Source: Cryptomeria japonica (taxonomy: Eukaryota > Streptophyta > Pinopsida > Cupressales > Cupressaceae). Taken from it: 64,000 bases of DNA. Where the stretch lies: NCBI RefSeq assembly GCF_030272615.1, contig NC_081410.1, positions 253,999,533-254,063,532 on the forward strand, written 5' to 3'. Below are positions 22,487 to 34,246 of this stretch, piece after piece. How positions within the stretch are numbered: position 1 is the first letter of the stretch; each line of letters starts with the position of its first letter. The notes under the pieces are model-generated. The model worked only from the letters and a program-made list of their open reading frames with translations. It had not been told where the DNA came from and did no database searches. The position numbers were made by a program, and so were the translations under genes.

Positions 22487-23880
22487 CTATGTGTAAAACC
22501 TGTGAAGGTGCATGCTATTGATAGGATCCTCCAAAGGTTCACCCTCTGTGGTTGAGAGCTGATATGCACTAGATCCATATGTTGCTATAATGATGTAAGG
22601 ACCAAGCCAGTTTGGTTCAATTTTGCCCTTCTTCTCTCTGTCTTGCTGATTTTGGGGGTTTTCTCTAAGAACCAAATCACCTACCTCAAATGTGAGAGGC
22701 TTGACTTTGTGGTTGTAGCTACGACTCATTCGTTGTTGATAAGCCTTGAGATGATTAAAAGCAGTTTGTCTTTGTTCATCCAATAGTTCAAGTTCTTGTA
22801 AGCAAGAGACCCTATAGTCTTCATCACTGATGATGTTTTGCAAGGAGACTCGTAAAGAGGGTAGCTTGACCTCAATAGGCAAGATGGCTTCAGCACCATA
22901 GACAAGTGAATAGGGTGTAGCTCCTGTAGGTGTGTGAACACTTGTGCGGTAGGCCCAAAGTGCGGGATTAAGTTGGATATGCCAATTACGGCCAGCGTCA
23001 TCGATTGTGTTTTCCAAGATTTTAAGGATTGTTTCATTAGATTCCTCAACTTGACCATTACCTTGGGGTTAATATGGTGTGGAGAAACAATGAGAAATAT
23101 GGAAGTGATCACAGAGTTCACGAACATCTTGATTTTTGAAGGGATGCCCGTTATCGGTGATAATGGAAACAACAATACCATATCGACAAATGATATAGTT
23201 GAGAATGAATGTAGCAATTTGTTTTCCAGTGACTTGCATGAGAGGCATGGCTTCAATCCATTTTGTGAAATACTCTGTGGCAGTGATAATGAATTTATGA
23301 CCATTGGAAGAAGGAGGGTGAATCTTACCTATGAGATTGAGTCCCCACTGACAAAAGGGCCAAGGAGTTGCAATTGGTTGAAGTTCTTGCACTAGCGCAT
23401 AGATGAGGTCTCCATGAAGTTGACATTGCTTACATTTTCTGACAAACTGATATGAATCTTTTTCCATATTGGGCCAGTAATATCTAGTCCTAATGAGTTT
23501 CTTGGCTAAGGTAGGACCACTAGAATGTGGACCACATATCCCTTCATGTACTTCACGTAACGTAATCTAAGCTTTGTCGCTTTCTAAACATCTAAGAAAA
23601 GTGCCATCTAGACCTTGACGGTATAGGATATCGGCTAAAATGATGTACCGAGAAGATTGGTGAATGAAAGTGCGACGTTGGTTACTGGATAGATCAGGAG
23701 GTAGGGTATTGTCATGAAGGTATGTGAAAATGGAACCATATAGCTGGGACTCGGGACCAACGACACATATCATCTCAATAGGAGAGATTTCATATGAAGG
23801 AACCAAAAGGTTATCCACCAAGAACTCATAGCGGGTCTCATTCAGAGGTAGATCGATCAATGAAGCAATTGTAGCCATGG
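22487..23880 (-). pseudogene. pol: Element D integrase
   Basis: Order from the right: a linker fragment (23878-23567), the zinc module HEGICGPH and CKQCQLHG, and the catalytic core. The first core Asp is replaced by Asn (WGLNLIGKI), a G-to-A change; the second Asp is present (IITDNGHPF) and the Glu follows in QVEESNE. The C-terminal part carries LTFEVGDLVL and NWLGPYII, the GPY/F module of Ty3/Gypsy integrases. Stops occur at 23567 (TAG) and after STPY (TAA). The end at FYT is the likely natural C-terminus. Confidence 0.92.
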
Positions 23881-24240
23881 CATCTGCAGCTCGATTTTGC
23901 TCTCTTGGTATCTACTCAAAGTCTATCTTTGTGAAATGTTGTTTCAAGTCATCCACCATTCTTTTGTAAGGCATTAATTTCTCATCCTTTGTTTGGTAAT
24001 CATCAGTTGCTTGACTGATTACAAGTTGAGAGTCCCCAAAAACATGAAGTTCCTAGATCTTCCACTGAACAACAATCCGTAATCCTATTGTTAATGCCTC
24101 ATATTCCACTATGTTATTAGTGCAAGGAAATGATAAGTAGTATGATTTTGGTATAGAATCCCCTTAAGGAGTTATAAAGAGGATGCCATCTCCTACCCCA
24201 TGCTATGTGTATGTGTCGTCAAAGTATAATTGCCATGGTT
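23881..24240 (-). pseudogene. pol: Element D archaeal-type RNase H
   Basis: Second RNase H of Tat-type elements. Catalytic positions are visible in QLYFDDTYT (Asp), NIVEYEALT (Glu) and VFGDSQLVI (Asp), with several in-frame stops (for example after TYT, ITP and WKI). The same frame as RT and integrase. Confidence 0.85.
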
Positions 24241-24793
24241 TTGCATGTGACATTGTTAAAATGGATTCATCTGGAAATTCTGAAATTAGAGGAACATCAT
24301 CCATCATGGGAGCATCTACTAATTGATCTGTGATGGCTTGTCCTTTTATTTCTTTTCTATCCACATACTCGATGTCAAATTTACTCAAGAGCATCACCCA
24401 TTTGGCTAGTCATCCAGTAAGTGTTGCTTTATTGAGAAGGTATTTCAATGGATCGATCCTTGCAACCAACTTAGTATTATGAGTTAGCATGTAATGTCAT
24501 AATTTCTATGAAGAAAAGACCATGGTGAGACATGCACACTCAATTGGTGTGTAGTTTAACTTATATCCCACCAATGTGCGACTGATGTAATATACTGCCT
24601 TTTCTTTGCCCTCAGCAACTTGTTGTGCTAAGAGCGCCCCCAGTGCTATTGAAGTAGCTGATATGTATAGTAATAAAGGCTGATCTGGAATTAGCAGCAT
24701 CAAAACTAGCAAATTTAGAAGATAATCTTTGAGTATCTGGAAATCCTGTTGACAGTTATCATCCCATTTGAATTTGATGTTTTTATGTAGCAA
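24241..24793 (-). pseudogene. pol: Element D RT-linked RNase H
   Basis: The RNase H fused to RT. IALGALLAQQVAEGKEKAVY, then YTPIECACLTMVFSS and FDIEYVDRKEIKGQAI, are the family motifs. TAG at 24506 and TGA shortly after fall where relatives have Gln-Lys-Leu-Arg, both explained by C-to-T changes. Confidence 0.88.
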
Positions 24794-24796
24794 GTG

Positions 24797-25606
24797 CTAA
24801 AAGGGATTACACTTATCTGCAAGTTGTGCTTTGAATCTTCGTATGGACTGGAGTCTCCCTTGCAAAGATCGAAGTTGACTGATATTTCTTAGTGGCTGCA
24901 TCTCTAGGATGGTCTTGACTTTTGCTGGGTCTGCTTTGATTCCTCTCTTTGAGACAATGAATCCCAGGAGCTTCCCGGAGGTTACTCCAAAGACACATTT
25001 CTTGGGGTTTAATCTTACTTTATATTTTTCCAACTGATCAAAGATGACTGAAAGTATGTCCAAATGTGATTCTCTGTCGAGTGATTTTCCCAAGAGGTCA
25101 TCAACATAATCTTCCACAGTAACGTGCATGAGATCATGAAAGATAGTAGTCATGGCTCTTTGATATGTAGCGCCTGCATTTTTTAGCCCAAAGGGCATGA
25201 CATTCCAGCAAAAGGTTCCCCAAGGACAAGTGAATGTTGTTTTGTGCTAGTCTTTGGATACAATTTTTATTTGATTGTAACCAGAGAATCCATCCATCAA
25301 GGATAACATCACATGACCTGCTATGAGATCGACAATCAAGTCAATATTTGGTAATGGAAAATCATCTTTTGGACAAGCTTTATTGATGTCTCTGAAGTCT
25401 GTACATATTCTGATGCTACGGTCTAGTTTACTGATAGGCACTAAGTTGGAGATCCATTTAGGATAATCAATTGGGTGTATGAATCTGACATCCAATAATT
25501 TCTCAAGTTCTGCTTTGACTAGTAATGCCACTTGTGGATGCATCTTTCTTAATTTTTGTTTCACTGGTTTTGCCCCCGATTTAACTGTCAAATGGTGCAT
25601 TACCAA
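24797..25606 (-). pseudogene. pol: Element D reverse transcriptase
   Basis: Palm and finger motifs in order: HPQVALLVKAELEKLLDVRF, CTDFRDINKACPKDDFPLP, SLMDGFSGYNQI, then TAG at 25247, PFGLKNAGATYQRA and the catalytic EDYVDDLLGK (about 25105). The thumb RSLQGRLQSIRRF follows. The frame is unchanged across the stop, so one C-to-T change would account for it. Confidence 0.94.
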
Positions 25607-25615
25607 ATCCGGATC

Positions 25616-26949
25616 CTATCCAGGCATATCAACGTACGACCATGCAAAGTTGATTTGTCGTTCTTTGAAGAAACTTATGAATTTTGACCTTTTTGACTCT
25701 ATCAAAGATTGAGCCAGGAATATGTTGTGTGGAATCTCTTCCATACCAATGCTTGTTTTGATAGTCTCCTCTACCAACATGGATGACTTTTCCTCATATG
25801 ATGCTGAGAGAATGTCGAGCCTTCCATCTTCGGGTGCCTCAGAGAGGTTTTTGCCCTTAGATACATCCTTTCTTTTTACTATTTTGGGGTCAAACAGTGC
25901 CATAGTGTGGTTTTCACCATAAGACCCTTGATTCATTTTATGTTTATATTTTTGCGACTAGAAGGCTCGACACCCTCATCGAAAAATGCCATGCTATTGA
26001 TTTCTATAGTGTATCTTGCTTTATGGTCCCCAAGGGGAAGATCATCTCATATGCCAAGATAGTCAATAAAAGCTTCATCATTTTGGAATGTGTCAAACTG
26101 TGCAAGTCCTTCATGTTCCCAGTCAATGAGTTGGTGGTGGACAAGGGGAAGGCCTTTGATATATTTGAAGTTAGTGGGGCTAAGAGTGAAGATGCAGTTA
26201 TATTCCAGTATGTCAAGATCATCGTTGGCACTCTCCTCATCAGTCTCGATCATGAACAAATCCAAATTATCATCACTAGTAGCGCATTTTGGGACAGGTG
26301 TTCTCACTCTATGTGATTTCAACCTAGAACCTAGAGACAAAGACTGTATGGGTTCCTCTGGAGTTGTTTCTTGACCAACTTTGAATTTCCTATTAAATTC
26401 CTCTTCTTCTGTTGATTCACTTGGTTCTTTGAATATCTCGGTGAACTCATAGTCACTAGAGGATTTGACTAAACCCCATTCCCATTCATTGGAGTCTATA
26501 GAATAGCGATTTTCTTGTTGAATTTTGGCATCTTTGATTTGTAATGCTTCTTTTGTCTTTTGAGTATGAACCTTGGATGTCATGAAACCAAGTCCTTTGG
26601 AGCATTCCTTTTTGAATGTCAATTTAGGTTGTAAAGGTTCAATGATGCCTTCCTTTCTTAACCCAAGAGGACTTTTGCCATCATACCCAAATTTTTGTAG
26701 AATCTTGAACCCTTTGCCATACTTCTCACATGGTAAACTGATGTGATCTTGTGTATCATTTGCAAGGTCTTTGTAAAGCAGTTTGTATAAGTCTTCCTCT
26801 TCTAGTTCACCCCATTTTTGGAAGATTGTAGGATCCCATTCAAGTGTAATGATAGATACCCACTTATTAGGATGTGGTCTTCCATATTCTTTTGGTGAAC
26901 TCATGACTTGTTGTAAGTACATGGTCTGATTCAAAGTGTATTCACCCAT
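25616..26949 (-). pseudogene. Element D protease-RT linker with G-patch domain
   Basis: From 26949: GEYTLNQTMYLQQ, then a G-patch at about 26718-26581 (GFKILQKFGYDGKSPLG, KEGIIEPL, KGLGF), which in other proteins binds RNA or helicases. An acidic linker follows, then TGA at 26047, a frame change near 25940 in an A-rich stretch, and a charged piece (25936-25616) leading into RT. B and E run through the equivalent point in one frame, so an indel is more likely than programmed frameshifting. Confidence 0.8.
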
Positions 26950-26958
26950 GCCTTTGTC

Positions 26959-27560
26959 CTAGAATTTTTCCTTAAGTTCACCTTGTTTTGATGTTGAAGG
27001 CTTTAATGACTTAGGATCAATGTATGTAGAAGAAGGAACAGCTTCGCGATTACTAGGAATGATGGTCTTAGTTTTTGGTCTCAAGTTATTAAAATATATG
27101 AATGGATTAGGATCACCATTAACTGTTATTTCAACTCCATTGTGAGGAAACTTAATGCATTGGTGATATGTAGATGGGATTGCCCTCATTTCATGAATCC
27201 AAGGATGTCCTAGCAATAGGTTGTATGTGAGATCAAGATCAAGTACTTGACAAACCACATCCTTTGTAACTGGCCCAACTCTAAGAGGTAAGGTGACTAT
27301 GCCCTTGGATGAACGCTCTTCATCATCATATGCTTTGATGGTAATTTTTTTTGTATAATTCATATCTTTATCATAATATCCCAATTGTTTAATAGTGCTC
27401 AATTTACAAATGTTTAGACCTGCTCCTCCATCTATCAGGACTCGTTTTATGCGATGTTTGTGTATGAAGGCTTCAATGTGTAAAGCTGCATTATGTGGCT
27501 GACTTACGAAGGTGTCATCAGCTTCTGTGAATGTAAGGGAGTGTGGAAGGGAAAGTTATC
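26959..27560 (-). pseudogene. pol: Element D retropepsin (protease)
   Basis: Active-site line RVLIDGGAGLNIC at about 27430-27455, then TYNLLLGHPWIHEMRAIPST and YHQCIKFPHNG. A TAA at 27556 lies near its N-terminal edge and a TAG at 26959 at its C-terminal edge. Domain content equals that of B and E. Confidence 0.9.
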
Positions 27561-30006
27561 CCACCATGGCTTGAAACTGGTCTACGTTCAGATCAGTAGG
27601 GATAGAGGTGTTTCTCAATATTTTATCAAGAATGGCTTTATGTGCGAGGGATATGCGTAAGAGCTCAAGGATTGAGATAAGCGCAGGTATTTTTCCTAAC
27701 TATTCTATAAGGTCATACTTAGGCTTGGTTGATGAAGAAGTAGTATTTTTAGCTAGAGCACCTTGCAAAGTGAATTTACCTTGATGGGTTGTAACATGAC
27801 ATTCAATGGTAGGTTTAGAAGAAGATCCAACACCTTTCAGAACAATCTTGGGTCTCTGGGTAGAATTCTCAGGGGTTTTGTCCTTGATGATAATGGTAGA
27901 GACATAATTGTCCATTGAAATGTGATTGATGGTTGAATCATAGTTATAAGATGCTCTGGTATAGTTGGTTTCATCATCTATGGCTTTATCTTTTCCCTTG
28001 TCATGCTTTGGGAATGGTTCCTTAAACATTTCATGTTCTTGATTGGATGAGTGTCCTTCAATCTCAATGTCACCTCTATCAATGAGATCTTGTATGATGT
28101 TCTTCAGTCGGTGACAATTTCCTATCTTATGACCCTTGCTCTTATGAAATTCACAATATTCATCATCATTCCACCAATTTGGTTTCACCTTTGGCTCATA
28201 TGGAGGAAAATCTGGAATTGTGATTACCTTGTTTGCCACAAGCTTTTTGAAGACTGACTCAAGTGGTTCTCCCAATGGAGTATACTTCCTTCGTGATCTA
28301 GAAGTTATTTGAGTGTTCACTTGATTGTTTGTAGAACTTGATCCCGAAAAAATGAATTTGGGTCGCACTTTATTGGCATCAACAACACCATCATTAACTG
28401 TGTTCTTGTTTTTATTCCAAAATCTTGGCTTATCTTTTCCTTTAAAGTCATCTTTGTTTTCCTTGAATATCTTAATGACTCCTTATTCAATTAGGACCTT
28501 TTCTATCGCTAAGCCTTTTTCAATGACGTCCTTGAAGGTGGACAAACAAGCTTTCCTTAGATCATAGCCAATGTCTTTGTTAATGTTTTGGGTGAACATC
28601 TCTACCATTTGTTTTTGTGGAATTTCACAAGAGCATCTGCTAGCTAGATTCCTCCATCTTTGTAAAAATGATGAAAAAGACTCTCCATCTTTTTTCTTGG
28701 TGTTGCACAAAGTAGTGATTGATATGTCTCTCTCTATGTTATATGAGAAATGTTGGATAAATGCCTCTGCTAAGTCACCCCATGACTTAATACTAGGTGG
28801 AAGTTGGGAGAACCATTCCATAGCTTGATCACCTAAGCTCTGTGAGAATAATCTCATCAAATATATCTCTTCTACTGCTACCTCGATGCAAGCTGTGAAA
28901 AAATGTCTTATGTGTGCCTTAGGATCCCCTTTGCCTCTATACTTATCAAATTTAGCCATCACAAAGTGTGTAGGAAATGGAGGCATTGGAATGCTTTTGT
29001 CAAATGGATAAGGACATATGTCTCTCATTGTGTATGTTGGCTTCGGTGTATTTATTTCCTCCATTTTCTTTTGTAAGTCCCTAATTTGTTGCTCCAAATT
29101 GTTCTTAGGTGGAGATTGACTTCTTGGACCATACCCCATGCTTGAGGCACCAATTGGAGGAGGAGCATGCTACATATATGGATGATATTGATCATACACA
29201 TGTTCATATGGAGGAGGTCTATAATGGTGTTGCGTATATGGACCACTTGGTATAGATTCATGTTGAGGAATGAAATATCTGCTTTGTCCATGTATACCAT
29301 ACTCTACAGGCATGTCATGAGTTTGTTCTAGTGTGTTGTCCCCAAATTTGACATGGGGTTTCCTTGTGTCCAAATTTTGAGCATGCCTTTGAATATCCAA
29401 TTGCTTTGGTGGTTGATCCTTAGCATTGGTATGTGGTTGAGCATATTTCTCTGCATAAGACTTCCATAATGGTCTGCGAAGGTGAGTGTCATATGCTTGA
29501 CCATGTGTGTATGGGACCTCTGGTTTTTGAAACAAAGATGATGGTGATTCAGGCACCATATGTGGTCCTCTATTTCCTCCACTATTAGGCCTCCTTTGAT
29601 CCCTGTTGGAGTGAGTTTGCTACAGAGGTCAATTTTCCATTATTTGAGACATGTCAAAATCATGAGGGATCTTGGCTCCACTTTGTGCCATCATTTGTAA
29701 GAAATATTGTCTATCCCTCCTCATTATTTCCTCAATCAATCGATTGAAATGGGGATCCATAATGGATTCTTCCACATCTGCTGAATGTACTAAAAATTTG
29801 TCCATATTGTCATTGTGTGTATCATTGTTGTTTGTGGTGTCCATGTTCTCAACATTTGGAATGTTTCTATAGGCATCCATGTCAAGTAATGTAGTATGAT
29901 CAGAATTGAAAAAGATATCATTGTCATATTCATAGGAACTCATGTTTGCGGACTCTTGAGCCTCTTTAGCTTCTCTCCTAGATTTTTGAAGACGGGTTTC
30001 AACCAT
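27561..30006 (-). pseudogene. gag: Element D gag
   Basis: Starts at 30006 with METRL-like MVETRLQKSRREAKEAQ. A disordered N-terminus follows, with TGA at 29629 and TAG at 29620 and 29170. The gag core is 29139-28483 (AKFDKYRGKGDPKAHI, LGDQAMEWFSQLPPS, FLQRWRNLASRCS), ending at a TAA. The C-terminal part (about 28480-27700) holds the knuckle EYCEFHKSKGHKIGNCHRL, a C-x2-H-x4-H-x4-C variant of the CCHC knuckle. All pieces share one frame. Confidence 0.92.
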
Positions 30007-30489
30007 GAACTAGGTATTGACCAAGATGTGTGAGACTAGATGAAAATGGAAAGAGTATGGAAGACCAAGAGTTGGATGGAATGTAAATGAATCTGAGGTT
30101 TACTTGTAATGTCCAAAATGTAAGACCAAGTATGTATGTAGTAGAGTAGGTGTGGCTTCCAAAGAGATGATAGTTTCTCTTGATGAGGTAAGTTGACCTT
30201 GACTCTAAGTAAGACCAAATGAGACCCAAAGGTGATAGACCTTGATGAGGGACCACTTAGCAAAATGTTGTTGTATGTAGTGTGTTGACAAAGTATGATG
30301 AGGACAAGCAAGTGACCTTTTGACTCAAGTTTAGACAAATGTGAATGTAATGCAAGGTGTAAAGCAATGATGGACTATGTGAGACCCAAAAATAGGTTGA
30401 ATGCTAGATGAAACCTGGAGAAATAGCCTAGGAAGCTCAAGAATTTTGAAACTGACTGTGTTTGTCTGCTGGACTGTAAAAAAATTTCA

Positions 30490-30690
30490 ATTCTGAACAT
30501 AGACGCGCCTGTATACTGCACAAACGCGATTTCCTGACATAGACATGGTTCTACTTAACCCAAATGTGATTATGAGACTTTGAAAATGCAATGTTGATAC
30601 TGAGAACACAGACGCATTGTTGCCCTTCACATACGTGGCTATACAACACAGACGCAGTTATATCAGACACAGATGTGTTTCTACAAAATT
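30490..30690 (-). repeat. GCGTCTGTG motif cluster 1 in leader of D
   Basis: Repeated CACAGACGC/CATAGACGCG on the plus strand, that is GCGTCTGTG in the sense direction of gag-pol RNA. Same core as 18150-18435. Confidence 0.65.
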
Positions 30691-31889
30691 TGTGCAATTT
30701 TTTCTACTCTGTGAAGTTATTTTGTGACCAAATCTGAATGTTTGACTATTTTTCGTGACAAGAGGACACATTGTTGATGAGGACTCAATGTTTGCAAGTG
30801 TCTAGACAAAATGACTCAAAGAAAAGTGTGTTGTTTGATGTAAAATTGTTTTGCATACACTTGAAGACACAAAAGACACAATATTTTGATGTTTGGTCTT
30901 GAATGTTTGATTGTTCAAAATAAGTCAAGCACCATTCTTGTGGCTGGCCAAGACAATAGTTGTTGATCCCACATGGGGTTTTACCCCCAAGGCTACGCTA
31001 TTCAGAGTGGATACTTAGATGCTTGACCTCACTGGCTCCACTCTCAGCACTCACTTCTCGAGTCAGCCAAGCATCAGTGCCCATGAAAACTCCCCGTGGC
31101 AAACTTTGTATCTCTACTAAGAACCGTATTTGTGTGGGCCACTACCAAAGGTCCGACCTCTTGCCCCAACAACTAGAAGGATTTGGGCTTCTAAAACAAA
31201 AAGGTGCTAGTAAGGGCATCTGCTTGTGTGGCCATACATGTGGCACTTTCAACTCTATAAATATAGAAGGCTCCCAGCCGGTAGGGGTTACGCCCTACAA
31301 ATGATCAAATAAGTTTGATCAAATGGGTTTATGGGGAGACATAGTGTCGGTATGAACTAATCAACAAACGTTATCCATAGTTTTCACCATGAATGCAGTT
31401 ATTTATAGTGGTTTGGAAGAAGATGGCTTTTCTTTTCCTACCACTTGGGTCATTCTCTTCTCACTAGTAGTCCTAGTGACCACATGGGAAGACAGGCCCT
31501 CTAAAGATTAAACAAAAAGAGCCTATTGCTCAAGACACAAAAGACAATGATTCAATTTTAGTGCACCAATTGAAGTGTTTGCTACTCTATGAAAACAAGG
31601 CACATAATAAAAATCAAAAACCCTTGCCAAGGACCTGCAACAAAGATTTGTTAGTAGTTTTGATTGTTTGAAATAATCACCCCTTCCTGCAAGCACACAA
31701 GTTAGGTAAATTTTAAATCCAAAAGACTTTGTGAAAATAGGGGCCTTCAACAAAATGATTTTGCTTTCAAGACAAGCTACACCAATTTCGTTAGCTAGAT
31801 TTGCAAATGTTAGCTCAAAATAATCTAGATAAAAAAAATAAAAATGAAACCAAATGACTAAAAATCGAATTAATAAACTCCAAAAATGA

Positions 31890-32140
31890 AATCAATGCAC
31901 ACAGACGTGGTTACCATAGACACAGACGCGGCTCTCTGATGTAGATGCAATTTCAGAATGCAAATGCAGCTTCTGGACACAGACACGTCTAAAAACACCA
32001 CAGACATGACTAAAGAACACAGACATGGTTTTTGGAATCTGCATCAATAAAATATTGTCGAGGATGTAGACGCAATCCAAGATGTCGCAAACACGGCAGA
32101 AAACCAAAAACGCGATCTGAAAGTACGTAGATGCGAAAAT
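31890..32140 (-). repeat. GCGTCTGTG motif cluster 2 in leader of D
   Basis: Degenerate repeats with ACACAGACG, GTAGACGCAA and AACGCG on the plus strand, just downstream of the PBS in the RNA. Same family as the clusters at 30490-30690 and 18150-18435. Confidence 0.65.
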
Positions 32141-32224
32141 ACCAAAATGTCGTCGACAATGTCAGATCTGCAACTTCAAAATACAATATCTACAACAAGG
32201 ATGTTAAATGCAAAAGGGACAAGA

Positions 32225-32242
32225 GTCCCACCGGGCATGCCA
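32225..32242 (-). other. Primer-binding site of element D
   Basis: The minus strand reads TGGCATGCCCGGTGGGAC, three bases from the LTR. It resembles the PBS of element C (33922-33939). tRNA not assigned. Confidence 0.82.
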
Positions 32243-32245
32243 AAA

Positions 32246-33030
32246 TGTTTATGGTGAAAATGGATACAACAATATTGAAAGACTAAATAGATTCAACCAC
32301 AAAACCCTAGCCTAACAACAACAAAGATCCACCATAACATATGAAGATTACCTAAGACAATGCAAATCAAATGAAATCACAAATATTATACCATCACATG
32401 TCCAATAGGGTTTGGATCTCCATTCTTCCTATCTCCATTGATCTTGCTTGATATATTTGCTCTCAGATTTTATGTGCACAAGAGCTCAATAAAGAATGGA
32501 ATGTGCTTGCAAGTAGGATCTCATATGAAAAGCGTAGTGTAGTCAAGTAGTAGTTAGCTTGATTCATTAGCTAGGTAGTTAGTTAGGGTTTGATAATGAA
32601 GGAAGCATCTCCTTATATAGAAGGCACAATATGAAATGGAGGGATAAGATTGAGAGATGTAAAAGGAGGTTGGTTATGATTAGAGGGTAGGTAGAGAAAA
32701 TAATAAAATAATGAAAGGGGTAGGTAGTGTATGAATTAAAACATGTGTCATGGGTAGAAAAGGCTAATGAATTAATTAAATAAATAAAGATTTATTTAAT
32801 TAATAGAAGAAGTGGGATCAATTAAATAAATAAGATATTTATTTAATTTAGGAAAAGGGATAATTTAAATAAATAAATGTATTTATTTAAATGAGAAATA
32901 AGGCTAGAAGAGGATAAATGAATTAATTAAATAAATAAAGATTTATTTAATTAATGGAAGAATTAGGCTAAAATAATTAAATAAATAAAGATATTTATTT
33001 AATTAGACATGATAATTTTAGGTGTCTACA
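32246..33030 (-). repeat. 5' LTR of element D
   Basis: 785 bp, same ends and length as 16832-17616. Differences are mostly transitions, several at CAG or CG sites. A minus-strand TATA box (CTATATAAGG) lies at 32611-32622 and the AT hairpin array at 32769-33004. Confidence 0.96.
32611..32622 (-). promoter_or_regulatory. TATA box of element D
   Basis: CTATATAAGGAG on the minus strand; would start the gag-pol RNA toward the PBS. Assigned by motif and place. Confidence 0.55.
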
Positions 33031-33035
33031 TTTAG

Positions 33036-33913
33036 ATGCCACCCATGCCTCTTCAATGAAGATTGAAGACTTTTTGCATCTACAAATGCCATCAAGTGCA
33101 TCTATGCAGAGCTTTTTCCCTGATTTGCAGGGATTTTGTTGCAGAGGATACCTTTAGAGGGTGTTTCAATATGCCACCAGATCAGTCAATCTAATCCTCC
33201 TTCCCTCTCAGATACTTTGTATCCAAACCCTACTAGGGTTAGGATTTCTAATTATAATTTGATCTGAGTTATGCCTAAACTATAAAGGCAAATTTGGTAT
33301 CCTATTTTAGGGATCTTCTCCTCTTTTCTCTTAGACAATTCACGTTCTTCTGCACTTGTAAATTTTTCCTTGCCTCTACATTAATAGAACTAACTTGTTT
33401 TGCCTCCTTTCAGTTCTCATAATCTCTGTAATGCTTTTACCTTGTTATCTGAATGCATTCTCTTTGATTTTCTTGAGTATAAGTGATTGTGTTGATCCCT
33501 TGTAGATGACATATGTGAACTGGATTAGTTCCTCTTGATGTCTTACAATTTCCAACCTTCACTCATGCTTAGGGAGCTAATTAGGATAGAAATTTGTGCA
33601 TACCTAAGGTAGTTTCTATTGATTTTCTGTGCAGCTATAGGTAGGAATATCACAGTTTCAGTCTAGGTGCAAACCTCCTTTCCCTTCTTTCAATATCCCT
33701 TCTCTTTCTCCCTTTTCCCTATCATATCAATAGATTATATTTACAAGTGTTGGGTTGGTCCAACACTCTACATTTGGATTCGAAAGGAAGTTGGCCTTCT
33801 TTGGAGATTCAACCTCACAATAGTGAAAGGTCCCACACTTGAGAGGTTGTTTCCATGTTTCACAAGGTTAATGATCAAGGTCTGATCATCACAAGCTACA
33901 AACTTTTGTGACA
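33036..33913 (+). repeat. Element C 5' LTR, second part
   Basis: Continues 16831 after removal of D and one TSD copy. It is T- and C-rich, non-coding, and ends near TTTTGTGACA before the PBS. The open frame at 33667-33885 has no family resemblance. Confidence 0.6.
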
Positions 33914-33921
33914 ATAGTTTT

Positions 33922-33939
33922 TGGTAGGCTCGGTGGGAC
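33922..33939 (+). other. Primer-binding site of element C
   Basis: TGGTAGGCTCGGTGGGAC, 14 of 18 bases equal to the PBS of D, on the plus strand eight bases after the proposed LTR end. Confidence 0.65.
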
Positions 33940-34246
33940 ATATTGAACTAGCTTTAGTTCAATCTTCTTATCATTTTGTTGATGGTTGATGTGTCCATCA
34001 ACAAATTGAGTCTTTGGAGGTAGCATCCTATATACTTGGTGACTCTATAACAAAATATACTGGTGAAAGCAGTTCAACACCCAAACAGTTGAGGATTCGG
34101 TGTGTTCTTCAGTATTCTAGTCTTTGGAGGCTTCATTCTACACACTTGGCGACTCTACAGGTCTTTGTATGTCATCAACCTTTCGATAGGTAGATCCTTT
34201 TTCCTTTATTTTTTTATGCAATAATATCATCTTTTAATACTTCAAC

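Larger units (their letters stand above)
30007..32224 (-). other. Element D 5' leader
   Basis: Untranslated region between PBS and gag. It contains two blocks with the GCGTCTGTG motif (30490-30690 and 31890-32140) and a more GC-rich block at 30950-31310 with a palindromic CTATAAATATAG (about 31253). The block 31390-31510 resembles 14570-14690 of element B. No credible ORF. Confidence 0.72.
16832..33030 (-). mobile_element. Element D: complete Ty3/Gypsy (Tat-like) element with antisense PMD gene
   Basis: 16,199 bp. Two 785-bp LTRs (16832-17616 and 32246-33030) differ at only about 15 positions by eye. The TSD TTTAG is perfect (16827-16831, 33031-33035). Minus-strand order from the right: 5' LTR, PBS, 2.2-kb leader, gag, protease, G-patch linker, RT, RNase H, archaeal-type RNase H, integrase, a 1.7-kb spacer, the antisense PMD gene, PPT, 3' LTR. 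Gag-protease is in one frame and pol in another with a single shift near 25940; all other breaks are in-frame stops. Confidence 0.96.

Noticed and set aside
25930-25960. Programmed frameshift between gag-protease and pol in D
   Set aside because: Elements B and E read through the equivalent point in one frame; a small indel in an A-rich stretch is simpler.
30960-31304. 114-aa plus-strand ORF in a GC-richer block
   Set aside because: Lies antisense in the non-coding leader of D; the composition fits a structured RNA better and no relative is recognised.
33036-34246. Host gene promoter and 5' end
   Set aside because: Continuity with 16452-16831 after removal of D and the PBS at 33922 show it is an LTR and leader.
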